Notes: generated by a model from the sequence alone, not told the origin. Numbered from the stretch's first letter, positions 6,967 through 15,995 are shown. The stretch is DNA of 40,035 nt from Cyanobacteria bacterium QS_4_48_99 (GCA_003021505.1 PXPT01000181.1:5112-45146); one strand, 5' to 3'. Numbers and translations: made by a program.

Positions 6967-9384
6967 ATGTCTGCTATTTCCACTGCTCCCTTCTCCATAG
7001 AAGCAATTGCCGCTGAAGGAATCAAACCCCAAGAATACGAAGAGATTGTCAAACGCTTAGAACGCCATCCCAATCAAGCCGAGTTGGGGATGTTTGGGGT
7101 GATGTGGTCAGAACACTGTTGCTATAAAAACTCCCGTCCCCTCCTGAAGCAATTTCCCACCACAGGTGATCGCGTCCTTGTTGGTCCCGGAGAAAATGCC
7201 GGCGTGGTAAACTTAAGCGAAGGAGTGCGAGTAGCCTTTAAAATCGAATCCCACAACCATCCCTCCGCCGTGGAACCCTATCAAGGCGCTGCCACCGGAG
7301 TAGGCGGCATCCTGCGAGACATTTTTACTATGGGGGCACGTCCCATTGCCCTCCTCAACTCCCTGCGCTTTGGTTCTTTAGATGAGGTTCGCACGCGCAG
7401 GCGCTTTAGTGGCGTAATCGAAGGCATTGCTGGTTACGGCAACTCCGTGGGCGTTCCCACCGTGGGTGGCGAAGTCTATTTTAACCCCGCCTACCAGGGC
7501 AATCCCCTTGTCAATGTCATGGCACTGGGGAAAATGGAAACTGAAGAAATTGTCAAGTCTGGAGCATCAGGCACTGGCAACCCCGTGCTATACGTTGGTT
7601 CTACTACAGGTAGAGACGGCATGGGAGGGGCAAGTTTCGCCAGTGCCGAACTCAGCGAGGAATCCGCCGATGACCGTCCGGCAGTACAAGTAGGAGACCC
7701 CTTTCAGGAAAAATCTCTGATTGAAGCTTGCCTAGAGGCATTCCAAACGGGGGCAGTCGTCGCTGCCCAAGACATGGGGGCGGCTGGGCTTACCTGTTCT
7801 ACTTCCGAAATGGCAGCAAAGGGAGGTGTGGGGATTGAACTCGACTTAGACAACATTCCTGTGCGCGAAACGGGCATGACTCCCTATGAATACCTGCTCT
7901 CGGAATCCCAAGAGCGGATGCTATTGGTTGTCCAAAAAGGTCGGGAACGGGAACTGATGGAGATTTTTAAGCGTTGGGAACTCCACGCTGTTGTTGCAGG
8001 AGTGGTGATTTCCGAGCCGACAGTGCGGATTCGCGCTCAAGGAGAGCTAGCCGCAGAAATTCCGGCTGCGGCTTTGTCAGAGAATGCGCCCATCTATCAC
8101 CGAGAACTGCCAGCAGAACCGCCAGCGTATGCCCAAAAAGCATGGGAGTGGCAGGCAGATTCCCTTCCTCAGTGTACGGCATCAGGTATAGAAATTTCAG
8201 GAGAATTCAAAAGCTGGAATGAAATTCTCTTGCAACTCCTCGACACCCCAACGATTGCATCGAAGCGCTGGATTTATCGCCAGTATGACCATCAGGTGCA
8301 AAATAATACGGTGATCCTACCAGGGGGAGCAGACGCGGCAGTGGTGAGGCTCCGTCCGATAGATACTAAGGGGGAGTTACAACGGGGAGTAGCAGCAACC
8401 ACAGATTGTAATGCCCGCTACGTCTACCTCGACCCCTACGAGGGGGCGAAAGCCGCTGTAGCAGAAGCGTCACGCAACCTGAGTTGTGTTGGTGCCCAGC
8501 CACTAGCCATCACGGATAACCTGAATTTTGGTAGCCCGGAAACAACAGTGGGCTACTGGCAGTTAGCATCTGCTTGTCATGGCATTGCTGAAGCCTGCGA
8601 GGAAATGAGAACCCCTGTAACCGGGGGCAATGTCTCCCTTTATAACGAAACACTCGATGCCCAGGGCAAGCCACAACCGACTTATCCCACCCCTGTAATG
8701 GGCATGGTAGGAGAAATTCCTGACGTGAGACAGATTTGCCCTCAAGGTTGGCAAGCAGAGGGGGATTTGATTTATTTGCTGGGATTGACTGGGCAAGGCA
8801 GAGGGGAAAGAGGACAAGGGGACGAAGGGACAATTCAGAATTCAGAATTCACAGTTCAGAATTCGGAATCACTCCTCACTTCACTGGGAGGCTCACAGTA
8901 CCTAGCAACCATTCACAACCTTGTGGCAGGAAAACCACCCAGGGTAGATTTTGAGCTAGAGCGTCGCGTCCAGGCAGCTTGCCGCGAGGGAATTCGTCAA
9001 GGTTGGGTTAACTCGGCTCATGATTGTGCTGAGGGAGGCTTGGCAGTTGCTCTGGCTGAAGCATGTATTAGTGGTGAATTGGGGGCAGAAATTCGCTTAG
9101 AGATGCTCAACAGCCAAGCATCCATGCGGTGGGATGAGATTCTTTTTGGTGAAGCGGCCAGTCGCATCCTGGTTTCAGTGAAGCCTCAGCAGCAGGAAAG
9201 CTGGGAATCCCATCTAAGCGAGCAATTGGGGAGTAATTGGCTCAAAATGGGCTTGGTGAGGAATCAGGATGGGAAGTTACGGATGATGGCAGCAGACGGT
9301 GTTTCCCTGATTGAAGTTAAGATCAAAGAGGCAGGCGATCGCTCGCATCAGGCAATCGAAAAACGTCTAACCGTTCAGTTTTAG
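6967..9384 (+). CDS. purL: Phosphoribosylformylglycinamidine synthase subunit PurL, with one repeat insertion
   Basis: PurL performs the fourth step of purine synthesis, ATP-dependent amidation of FGAR to FGAM, in complex with PurQ and PurS. It is the small, bacterial/archaeal form: [20 protein letters not shown] near residues 41-60, [21 protein letters not shown] near 94-114, and the second half [23 protein letters not shown] and [18 protein letters not shown] chose the ATG at 6967 ([18 protein letters not shown]); four codons upstream a TTG is also in frame. The product is about 805 residues, about 30 longer than usual, because residues about 609-638 are a Gly/Arg-rich and QNSEF-repeat insert encoded by a dispersed repeat. 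It is followed by purF on the same strand after 154 bases. Confidence 0.96.
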   Translation: MSAISTAPFSIEAIAAEGIKPQEYEEIVKRLERHPNQAELGMFGVMWSEHCCYKNSRPLLKQFPTTGDRVLVGPGENAGVVNLSEGVRVAFKIESHNHPSAVEPYQGAATGVGGILRDIFTMGARPIALLNSLRFGSLDEVRTRRRFSGVIEGIAGYGNSVGVPTVGGEVYFNPAYQGNPLVNVMALGKMETEEIVKSGASGTGNPVLYVGSTTGRDGMGGASFASAELSEESADDRPAVQVGDPFQEKSLIEACLEAFQTGAVVAAQDMGAAGLTCSTSEMAAKGGVGIELDLDNIPVRETGMTPYEYLLSESQERMLLVVQKGRERELMEIFKRWELHAVVAGVVISEPTVRIRAQGELAAEIPAAALSENAPIYHRELPAEPPAYAQKAWEWQADSLPQCTASGIEISGEFKSWNEILLQLLDTPTIASKRWIYRQYDHQVQNNTVILPGGADAAVVRLRPIDTKGELQRGVAATTDCNARYVYLDPYEGAKAAVAEASRNLSCVGAQPLAITDNLNFGSPETTVGYWQLASACHGIAEACEEMRTPVTGGNVSLYNETLDAQGKPQPTYPTPVMGMVGEIPDVRQICPQGWQAEGDLIYLLGLTGQGRGERGQGDEGTIQNSEFTVQNSESLLTSLGGSQYLATIHNLVAGKPPRVDFELERRVQAACREGIRQGWVNSAHDCAEGGLAVALAEACISGELGAEIRLEMLNSQASMRWDEILFGEAASRILVSVKPQQQESWESHLSEQLGSNWLKMGLVRNQDGKLRMMAADGVSLIEVKIKEAGDRSHQAIEKRLTVQF
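8797..8890. repeat. Repeat insertion inside purL
   Basis: Purine-rich GAGGGGAAAGAGGACAAGGGG is followed by tandem CAGAATT units (CAGAATTCAGAATTCACAG, then CAGAATTCGGAATC) and a CACTCCTCACTTCAC end. These are the same classes of units as in the intergenic repeats. The insertion lies between GLTGQG and LGGSQYL and keeps the frame. Confidence 0.75.
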
Positions 9385-9538
9385 AGCGAATGTCACCAAA
9401 TAAGAATCTGGCAATTGACGGGATTACTGCTATTGTAGTTACTGTTAAGAGGTTGTTAACTCCAAGTTAATCCATCGTGTCTCCATGCTCGGAGAGCGAT
9501 CTCGCTAAGATATTGCTGCCAAGGAGGATAGCTGTAGC

Positions 9539-11029
9539 ATGATATCCTACCCCTCTCGAGTCACCGAGGAGCAGCCTACTGAGGAAGACGATTGCTCCAT
9601 TCAGAAACCGGACAAGCCAGAGGAGGAATGTGGCGTCTTTGGCATTTATGCGCCTGCTGAAGATGTAGCGACGCTGACCTACTTTAATCTTTATGCTCTC
9701 CAGCACCGAGGGCAAGAATCGGCTGGAATTGCCAGCTTTGATCACGAAAAGGTGCATCTTCACAAAGACATGGGGCTAGTTTCTCGGGTCTTTGACGAAA
9801 CGACATTGAGTCGGCTCCCTGGTAGTCTTGCCGTTGGTCACACTCGTTACTCCACAACGGGGTCTAGCCACGTCGCCAATGCTCAACCAGCAGTTGTGGA
9901 AACCCGTTTGGGGGCACTAGCTCTAGCGCACAACGGCAATCTTGTGAATCTGAGTGAGTTACGAGCGACACTACAGGATAGTAACTACCAGTTTGCCACA
10001 ACTACCGATTCAGAAATGATTGCTGTAGCGATCGCGCATGCGGTTGACCACGGCAAAGATTGGCTCGATGCAGCAATTAGTGCCTTTGGTCAGTGTCAAG
10101 GCGCTTACAGTCTAACCATTGGGACTCCGGCTGGCGTAATGGGGGCGCGTGACCCTCATGGCATCCGCCCTCTGGTAATTGGCACTCTGGGCAGCAATCC
10201 TCGACGTTATGTCCTGGCATCAGAAACTTGTGGCTTAGATATCATCGGTGCGGAATATCTCCGCGATGTGGAACCAGGAGAATTAGTCTGGATTACCGAA
10301 GAGGGCATGGCATCCTTCCACTGGGCGCAGGAACCTCAGCGGAAGCTTTGCATCTTCGAGAAGATTTACTTTGCTCGCCCCGATAGCATCATGAACGATG
10401 AAACGCTCTACAGCTACCGACTGCGGCTGGGGCATCAATTGGCTCAGGAGTCCTATAAGGATGCCGATATTGTTATTCCGGTTCCAGATTCGGGCGTCCC
10501 AGCAGCAATTGGGTTTTCCCAAGAATCGGGGCTTACCTACGCCGAAGGACTGATTAAGAACCGCTACGTAGGTCGCACCTTCATTCAACCCACCCAAAGC
10601 ATGCGAGAAACGGGCATCCGCATGAAGCTCAATCCCCTGAAGGACGTGCTGGCTGGGAAGCGAGTTATTATGGTAGACGATTCCATTGTTCGGGGCACAA
10701 CGAGCGGCAAAATTGTCCAAGCGCTACGAGATGCGGGAGCGAAGGAGATTCACATGCTTATTTCTTCTCCTCCAGTGACTCATCCTTGCTTCTACGGCAT
10801 TGACACGGATAGCCAGGACCATCTGATTGCAGCAACCAAGTCAGTCGATGAGATTGCCACTCAACTGGGCGTTGACTCGCTGGAGTATCTCAGCTTAGAG
10901 GGAATGCTAGAAGCAACAGGCGAAGACCCGGATAGCTTCTGTACTGCCTGTTTTACTGGGGATTATCCGGTTCCCATTCCTGAGGAAGTCAAGCGCTCGA
11001 AGCTGATGCTCGAACAGACCAAGGTTTGA
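9539..11029 (+). CDS. purF: Amidophosphoribosyltransferase PurF
   Basis: PurF makes phosphoribosylamine from PRPP and glutamine, the committed step of purine synthesis. An N-terminal propeptide of about 30 residues precedes the nucleophile Cys31 in EEECGVFGIYAP, typical of the B. subtilis-type enzyme that is processed. The glutaminase domain has LQHRGQESAGI and HTRYSTTGSS. The PRPP loop is VIMVDDSIVRGTTSG. Iron-sulfur ligands are visible in HPCFYGID and the C-terminal FCTACFTGDYP, so an oxygen-sensitive 4Fe-4S cluster is likely. The ATG has an AAGGAGG Shine-Dalgarno at 9521-9527. It follows purL on the same strand, as in most cyanobacteria. Confidence 0.97.
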   Translation: MISYPSRVTEEQPTEEDDCSIQKPDKPEEECGVFGIYAPAEDVATLTYFNLYALQHRGQESAGIASFDHEKVHLHKDMGLVSRVFDETTLSRLPGSLAVGHTRYSTTGSSHVANAQPAVVETRLGALALAHNGNLVNLSELRATLQDSNYQFATTTDSEMIAVAIAHAVDHGKDWLDAAISAFGQCQGAYSLTIGTPAGVMGARDPHGIRPLVIGTLGSNPRRYVLASETCGLDIIGAEYLRDVEPGELVWITEEGMASFHWAQEPQRKLCIFEKIYFARPDSIMNDETLYSYRLRLGHQLAQESYKDADIVIPVPDSGVPAAIGFSQESGLTYAEGLIKNRYVGRTFIQPTQSMRETGIRMKLNPLKDVLAGKRVIMVDDSIVRGTTSGKIVQALRDAGAKEIHMLISSPPVTHPCFYGIDTDSQDHLIAATKSVDEIATQLGVDSLEYLSLEGMLEATGEDPDSFCTACFTGDYPVPIPEEVKRSKLMLEQTKV

Positions 11030-11308
11030 GGATTAAAGGTTTATTAAAGTAAAGTAACCCAGCCGGAGAATAATTGCAGGCGTTTGCAGATAAGACTGTA
11101 TCTGCTGCAATCGGTCTTGATGGCTTTGCTGTGCTCAAACTCCACTCCTTAACTCTGCCTCAACCCTATTCTTGCCAAGGGAAGGGACACAAGGCTACCT
11201 TGCAAAAATCGACTTCAACAAGGCAATATATACAACTCCCACTAAAATTAGCACTGTAGCTATTGCGCTTTGCCTCCAGCGCTAACAAACTGCTGGGTGA
11301 GGTATTGC

Positions 11309-11905
11309 TTAACCTTCCCGAAGCCGTTTGTTGTTTTCGGAGTGGGGGTCACTGGTGTAGTGAAGCTTCAAAAAGCTGTCGAAGGCGTACCAACCTAGGA
11401 CGTACCACGGAATGAATTCCAGTTGCAGCCCTTTGGTGAGCAACTGCCGCACGGCAAGCACACTAAAACCCAGAGGAATCAAAAACCGCAAATCGACCAG
11501 ACTGTTTGTCGCTCGTATTACCCGCCGATTCCAGTCCGTAACCGCACTCGTTACTGCCGTTGCTGTCGATGATTTGCCGTTAGTAGTAACAGACTGTCCT
11601 TCTGTAATCGCAGCGAAAGTTACATTTAAATCCTGCAAGATTACATAGATATCGTCATGACCGCTGTGTTCCTGAGCGTAGTGAACCGTCATGCTGCCAC
11701 TTTCGACATTAGTCCGTACCCGAGAAATTTCGAGGCGTCTTCTCAGCGCACTGGCAATTTGCTCTAACTTCTCAGGTTGACGGTGCGGACGGGCGAAGCG
11801 AAACCGAAGCCGCCCTGGAGTCTGACTCACAACTTGGGCATGGATAGGTAAAGATTCTGTTTCTGCTGCTTGTGGCATAACTCGTGACATGTGGGCGTTT
11901 TCCAT
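11309..11905 (-). CDS. HMA2-like domain protein with C-terminal membrane segment
   Basis: The 198-residue product begins with a domain of about 75 residues, QVVSQTPGRLRFRFARPH to MTVHYAQEHSGHDDIYVIL, with the beta-alpha-beta pattern of heavy-metal-associated (HMA) domains. The metal-binding CxxC is missing and is replaced by TPGRLRFRF. After a linker, residues about 140-190 hold hydrophobic stretches (FLIPLGFSVLAVRQLL, EFIPWYVLGWYAF) that probably anchor it in a membrane. It is the last gene of a minus-strand cluster with the DUF5132 gene, the P-type ATPase and the double-HMA gene. A role as partner or regulatory domain of that ATPase is an inference from the shared HMA-like module. The second in-frame ATG (residue 6) is an alternative start. 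Confidence 0.75.
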   Translation of the reverse strand: MENAHMSRVMPQAAETESLPIHAQVVSQTPGRLRFRFARPHRQPEKLEQIASALRRRLEISRVRTNVESGSMTVHYAQEHSGHDDIYVILQDLNVTFAAITEGQSVTTNGKSSTATAVTSAVTDWNRRVIRATNSLVDLRFLIPLGFSVLAVRQLLTKGLQLEFIPWYVLGWYAFDSFLKLHYTSDPHSENNKRLREG

Positions 11906-12048
11906 AATCTAGCGAGCTGCGTAAAAAGGGACGGGAAATATACCCATCCCTGACTGGCTGAGTTGGGATGGCAGGGGAGGCACCAAACAGAGCTAGCACT
12001 GTTCGGTTCCCTCTCTATCTGCCTTCTGCCTGGAAGCTGCAACCTCAA

Positions 12049-12330
12049 CTAGTCAGCTTTAGTATCGCTCTCACCTGAGCTAATTGCTTGGGAATTTTCT
12101 TCGGCTAGTTCGGCTTTCGCCTCTGCCTTCATATCTTCAAAGCTTTCTTCCGCTTCTGCGAAGAAACCTCTGCTTCTTTCGTAGGCTACGAGTCCACCTT
12201 TAATTGCTCCTTTGGCAAGAGGTTTGCCAACCTTCGTTGCGAGGAAAGGTGCAAACACAGCGGTGCCCACTCCTGCGACAACACCAACCGGTCCCAGGTC
12301 TTCAAAGAAATCTCCTATTTTTAGTGCCAT
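12049..12330 (-). CDS. DUF5132 small membrane protein, probable P-ATPase partner
   Basis: The 93-residue protein has an N-terminal hydrophobic helix rich in glycine and alanine (GPVGVVAGVGTAVFAPFLA), the basic segment KVGKPLAKGAIKGGLVAYER, then a charged amphipathic helix (EAEESFEDMKAEAKAELAEE) and an acidic tail ending ESDTKAD. This fits DUF5132. The plan, a short Gly/Ala membrane helix, KGAIKGG..YE and an EA/KAE helix, resembles mycobacterial PacL (DUF1490) proteins, which stabilise and assemble metal P-ATPases; the resemblance is by eye and is not proof of homology. An AAGGAGG Shine-Dalgarno lies at 12339-12345. It sits 65 bases downstream of the P-ATPase stop. Cysteine and histidine are absent. 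Confidence 0.8.
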   Translation of the reverse strand: MALKIGDFFEDLGPVGVVAGVGTAVFAPFLATKVGKPLAKGAIKGGLVAYERSRGFFAEAEESFEDMKAEAKAELAEENSQAISSGESDTKAD

Positions 12331-12395
12331 AACACACCTCCTTGAATTATACTTTAACCATAGCTTAACTAGACGAAAATCGTAGCTTGCAACCC

Positions 12396-14786
12396 TTAAA
12401 CTGCTGCTTGACCGTTAAGGACAGGGCGCAAACCGTTTGCACCAGCAATCACGCTGCAACCGTTGTTAATTAGGGTTGCCAGCATCGGGTTCAAACCGAA
12501 GGTTGCAGCTAACACTAAGCCAGACAAGTTGGGAATAGCGACAATGCCTGTATTCTGATGGATGATTTGCTTGGCATTGCTGGCGATCGCTACCGCCTCG
12601 ACCAGACTACGCAGGTCATTGTTCATCAGCACAATCCCGGCTGTTTCGCGGGCAATATCGGAGCCATCCCGGAAGGAAACCGAGACATCCGCATAAGCGA
12701 GGGCAGCAGAGTCGTTGAGACCATCCCCAACAAAGGCAACTGTCTTCCCTTCCTGGTGCAGTCGCTGGACAACTTCTGCCTTATGCTCGGGAAAAGCATC
12801 TGCGTGAGTATAGCTGCTGGGGATACCCAGCTCAGTGGCGATCGCTTGTGCCTGCTGCTGCCTGTCACCAGTGAGCAGGTGAATCTCAGTGCCGATCTGG
12901 GTTCGCAGTGCTGCGATCGCTTCCTGGCTTTCTGAGCGCAGGGGATCTTTGTACTGAAGTCCGCCAAGCACTTTCCCCTCGCAGGCAACATAGATGAGGG
13001 AATACTCCTCACTCTGCAGCTCTGGGTATCGCTCATCAAGTGGCTCCAGGCTAATCCCTTCTTGCTGTAGGCAGCGCTTGCTACCCACCAACACTGTTTG
13101 CCCATCAATCTCAGCCCAAACGCCGAGACCGACTTGATACTCCCACTTCTGACGCGGCGCGATCTTTGCACCTTGTTCTTGCGCGTAGCGCACAATTGCC
13201 TCAGCAACTGGGTGAGTAATTCGCTGTTCCGCAGCAGCAGCAATTTCTAGGACGCGCGAGGGGGAAATGGAAGCATCGGCAGTTTTAATGCCCGCGATCG
13301 CAATTTCTCCCTGAGTGAGCGTGCCCGTTTTGTCAAAGACAATTGCATCAGCTTGGGCAAGCTGCTCTAATGCTCGCCCGCTGCGGATGAGAATGCCACG
13401 CCTTGCCGCCTGAGTTAAAGCTGCCAGCGCTGTTGTCGGCACCGAAACTCGAATCCCGGTGGCAAAGTCCAGGGTTAGCACCGAGGCGACGCGAGTAGCA
13501 CTGCGCGTCACAGCAAAGACAGCGCCTCCCAGAAACAGGGTAGGCAAAACAGCTCTATCGGCAATCTTCGCCGCGTAGTTTTCCATGCGGGTATCATGAA
13601 CCGGGGCATTTTGCACTAACTGAATCGTCTGCCCAGCGCGGGTGTCAGCGCCTACCCGTTCAGTTTGGATGTAAAGCTGCCCTTCCTGCACCAAGGTGGA
13701 AGCATAGACTGCCTTCCCCTGGGTTCGCACCACTGGCATGGACTCACCCGTCAGTTTTTGCTCGTTAATCAGCGCTTGACCACGTAGGACACTTCCATCG
13801 ACTGGAATCTGGTCCCCTGGATAAACAACGACCGTATCGCCTGGTTGCACCTCTTCTAGGGAAACTTGTTGCTTTTCGCCGTTGCGCTCCACCCAGACAA
13901 AGCAGGCTAAGGAACCGAGCAAATCCAAACTCTTTTGCTGAGAAGAACGGGCGGTATGGTCTCGAATTGCCTCTCCCAGTTCGATTAGCGCCAGCATGCT
14001 AGAGGAAGTCAGAAAGTGCCCCTGAGCAGTGGAGATCGCCAGAGTGCTCAGATCCAAAAAATCAACGTTCACTCGGCGCTGCCGAAAGAGGCTTTCCCAG
14101 GTTCTTTTTACCACCGGCAAGGCAGCAAGGGCGATCGTTCCCCGAATTATGAGTGAGGGAATGGATAACCCTACAGGACCCCCCAACAGAGATACAAAGG
14201 CAGCAAAGGCTGGGAGTTTTAGCCTTGACCAAGAACTCCCTTCCTCGGAGGTCTGCTTTTGGGTTGAGGTTGCCGTGGCTGGGAGTGACCCCGCACTCTG
14301 ACTCGCTATTAAAATCAGCGTTGCCATCACAGAGCGAATCTCGCTCTCTTTCGCGCTAGCAACATAGCAAATGACGATGCAACCCGCAGCGTAGTTAACT
14401 CGGACACTCGCAATCTTGGTATCCAACTCAACTAACCCCTGCAGTCGCTGGGCATATTCGTGATCGCGAACCATCCGAGGCACGCGAAAGCGCATCCGTC
14501 CCGGAATTGCGTGAACGACGCTATAGGGAATCTTCGGAAAATATAGCGCTTGGTTCCCGATTACTCTGTCCTCTGGGTTTGCGCTGATTAGATTCCGAGG
14601 TTGCCTTGGAACTAAGCCCTCATCGTACCATGACGAAGAAGGACACGGGGTTCGCTTATTCCTCGAACCTGCAAAATGTCCGTCCTGCTGCGTGTGTTGC
14701 TCAGTTTTGGCAACTGGCGCTGAATTCCCATTCCAGTCCCCTTTACTTTTGGAGACCTCGCTGGAGTGGTGAACCAGTTTTGCCAT
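12396..14786 (-). CDS. P1B-like P-type ATPase with HMA2-type N-terminus and no CPC motif
   Basis: This 796-residue protein should use ATP to move a metal ion across a membrane. Visible P-ATPase parts are the actuator loop TGES near residue 345, the phosphorylation site DKTGTLTQGE at about 483, HPVAEAIVRYA, and the hinge GDGLNDSAALAYADV near 686. The N-terminus carries an HMA-like domain (about 82-150) with AIPGRMRFRVPR instead of CxxC. The segment just before phosphorylation, where copper and zinc pumps have CPC, SPC or similar, reads DFATGIRVSVPTTAL near 437-450, so the metal cannot be guessed by motif. A very strong AAGGAGGTGA Shine-Dalgarno lies at 14788-14797, one base before the ATG. It is the second gene of the cluster. 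Metal specificity and direction are unknown. Confidence 0.92.
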   Translation of the reverse strand: MAKLVHHSSEVSKSKGDWNGNSAPVAKTEQHTQQDGHFAGSRNKRTPCPSSSWYDEGLVPRQPRNLISANPEDRVIGNQALYFPKIPYSVVHAIPGRMRFRVPRMVRDHEYAQRLQGLVELDTKIASVRVNYAAGCIVICYVASAKESEIRSVMATLILIASQSAGSLPATATSTQKQTSEEGSSWSRLKLPAFAAFVSLLGGPVGLSIPSLIIRGTIALAALPVVKRTWESLFRQRRVNVDFLDLSTLAISTAQGHFLTSSSMLALIELGEAIRDHTARSSQQKSLDLLGSLACFVWVERNGEKQQVSLEEVQPGDTVVVYPGDQIPVDGSVLRGQALINEQKLTGESMPVVRTQGKAVYASTLVQEGQLYIQTERVGADTRAGQTIQLVQNAPVHDTRMENYAAKIADRAVLPTLFLGGAVFAVTRSATRVASVLTLDFATGIRVSVPTTALAALTQAARRGILIRSGRALEQLAQADAIVFDKTGTLTQGEIAIAGIKTADASISPSRVLEIAAAAEQRITHPVAEAIVRYAQEQGAKIAPRQKWEYQVGLGVWAEIDGQTVLVGSKRCLQQEGISLEPLDERYPELQSEEYSLIYVACEGKVLGGLQYKDPLRSESQEAIAALRTQIGTEIHLLTGDRQQQAQAIATELGIPSSYTHADAFPEHKAEVVQRLHQEGKTVAFVGDGLNDSAALAYADVSVSFRDGSDIARETAGIVLMNNDLRSLVEAVAIASNAKQIIHQNTGIVAIPNLSGLVLAATFGLNPMLATLINNGCSVIAGANGLRPVLNGQAAV

Positions 14787-14787
14787 T

Positions 14788-14797
14788 TCACCTCCTT
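14788..14797 (-). promoter_or_regulatory. Full-length Shine-Dalgarno of the P-type ATPase gene
   Basis: Read on the minus strand the sequence is AAGGAGGTGA, a perfect ten-base match to the 16S rRNA 3' end, one base before the ATG. Most other genes in this window have weak or no such signal, so high translation of the ATPase is likely, and the start is fixed by it. Confidence 0.75.
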
Positions 14798-14827
14798 TGT
14801 TTCCTGTGAAACAGAGTTCTATAATGC

Positions 14828-15967
14828 TTAGGCTTTTTGGGGCGTCGAGTTAGCCATCCAGTTCAGCATCCCCAAAAGTGTGGAAGCCTGAAAGTCCGAC
14901 CAGGATATAAACTGATTAGAGTTCGTAGACTCCCCCGCTTCTCCGCTTTCCTCTGAAGCGGGCTGCTGAGTTAATTCCCCCTGGGATGCCTCAGCCTCAT
15001 TTGTTTCCTCTGGGGCAGGTGGTGAAGGCTCTTCCGTTGGCAGTGAGGAGTGAGGAGGTTCCTGTGCCCAGGGGTGGAGGGGCGGAGGAGATGGGTGGGG
15101 TTGTTTGCTTCCCTCTGCTCCCCTGCTCCTCTGCTTTTTCTTGCCCCTCTGCTCCCTGCTTTTGGAGGTCCTCTGCTTTTTGTGTCCCCGCGTCCCCGCC
15201 TCTTCTTGTCTCCCCTCCTCAGGAATACCAGCCACCTCAATTAATTCACCCAGATGCGATCGCATCTCGGCATCAGAAAACCTTTGAGATTCATAGGTTA
15301 TGACCACCGAGCCAATCGCGCGATTGAGGCGAACGCTGGTAATCCGCTCATCTGCTTTGGCTAACCTCTGAACTCGCTTGGCATAGTCTGCATCCTCGGC
15401 AACTTCCCGAATGTGAAAGCGCATCCGCCCAGGAGTCGCACTAATAACGCTATAGGCTGGTGCTTGGTTCTCAGTTGAGGTATCTTGGGGAGTTTCGCCA
15501 GTCGGTACGCCTGGAAGTCCCAAATCGAACTTCTCCATTACCTGGCGAGTTGTACCTGCGGTAATCATGAAGGCAGGAATTGATGACCAGCCTTGGATTC
15601 CTAGCGATCGCGTCACTGCAATTCCCACAAAGGAGGGGATGAGTGACTGGATTTGGGTGTAGGCTTGCGACCAGAGATCTGAGCGCTCTTCTTGTGCCTC
15701 CTCTTGTCCTTGGGAAACGCCACACTGCTGGAGGACTTCCCATAGTTGCGACCACTTGGTAGTGCTGGGTTCGAAAATGATTAGCACACTGCCGGTTTGC
15801 TCATTCGTGCGAACTTCATGCACGCCCTCTTGCTCACGCAGTCTGGGCGCTACAGCCTCTAAGGCATCGCTACCACGCTGGTCTGTGGCGCGGAGCCGTA
15901 CCCGACCAGCAATAGCAGAGACAATTTCCACACCGCTGGGAAAGCGGGGCAATCCCTCGTTAGCCAT
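14828..15967 (-). CDS. Protein with two cysteine-free HMA-like domains and a repeat-derived low-complexity tail
   Basis: The 379-residue product has a first HMA-like module (about 9-80, SAIAGRVRLRATDQRGSD to GSVLIIFEPS), a hydrophobic middle (SLIPSFVGIAVTRSLG, SSIPAFMITAG; about 107-140) and a second module (about 171-245, SATPGRMRFHIREVAED to GSVVITYESQ). Neither has a CxxC. Residues about 251-311 are a basic then proline-rich stretch that is a translated copy of composite repeat A. The tail ends NQFISWSDFQASTLLGMLNWM. It is the first gene of the cluster, 41 bases before the P-ATPase. The two-domain layout repeats the HMA module of the ATPase and of the last gene, so all three may interact. 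No enzymatic function is evident. Confidence 0.78.
   Translation of the reverse strand: MANEGLPRFPSGVEIVSAIAGRVRLRATDQRGSDALEAVAPRLREQEGVHEVRTNEQTGSVLIIFEPSTTKWSQLWEVLQQCGVSQGQEEAQEERSDLWSQAYTQIQSLIPSFVGIAVTRSLGIQGWSSIPAFMITAGTTRQVMEKFDLGLPGVPTGETPQDTSTENQAPAYSVISATPGRMRFHIREVAEDADYAKRVQRLAKADERITSVRLNRAIGSVVITYESQRFSDAEMRSHLGELIEVAGIPEEGRQEEAGTRGHKKQRTSKSREQRGKKKQRSRGAEGSKQPHPSPPPLHPWAQEPPHSSLPTEEPSPPAPEETNEAEASQGELTQQPASEESGEAGESTNSNQFISWSDFQASTLLGMLNWMANSTPQKA
15036..15215. repeat. Composite repeat A inside the double-HMA gene
   Basis: The order is GTGAGGAGTGAGGAGG, CCTGTGCCCAGGGG, the 16-mer GCGGAGGAGATGGGTG at 15082-15097, several CCTCTGCT pyrimidine units, then GTGTCCCCGCGTCCCCGC. The same order and the identical 16-mer are found in recJ at 585-745, in the same orientation. 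It is translated in frame, and a second minus-strand frame is also open across it (about 14971-15240). Confidence 0.82.
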
Positions 15968-15995
15968 TACCTTGACTCCATACCTGTTCGTTTCA

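Noticed and set aside
14971-15240. An 89-codon minus-strand frame overlapping the double-HMA gene
   Set aside because: It lies in the repeat-derived part, where several frames stay open because of low complexity. The in-frame HMA protein explains the region.
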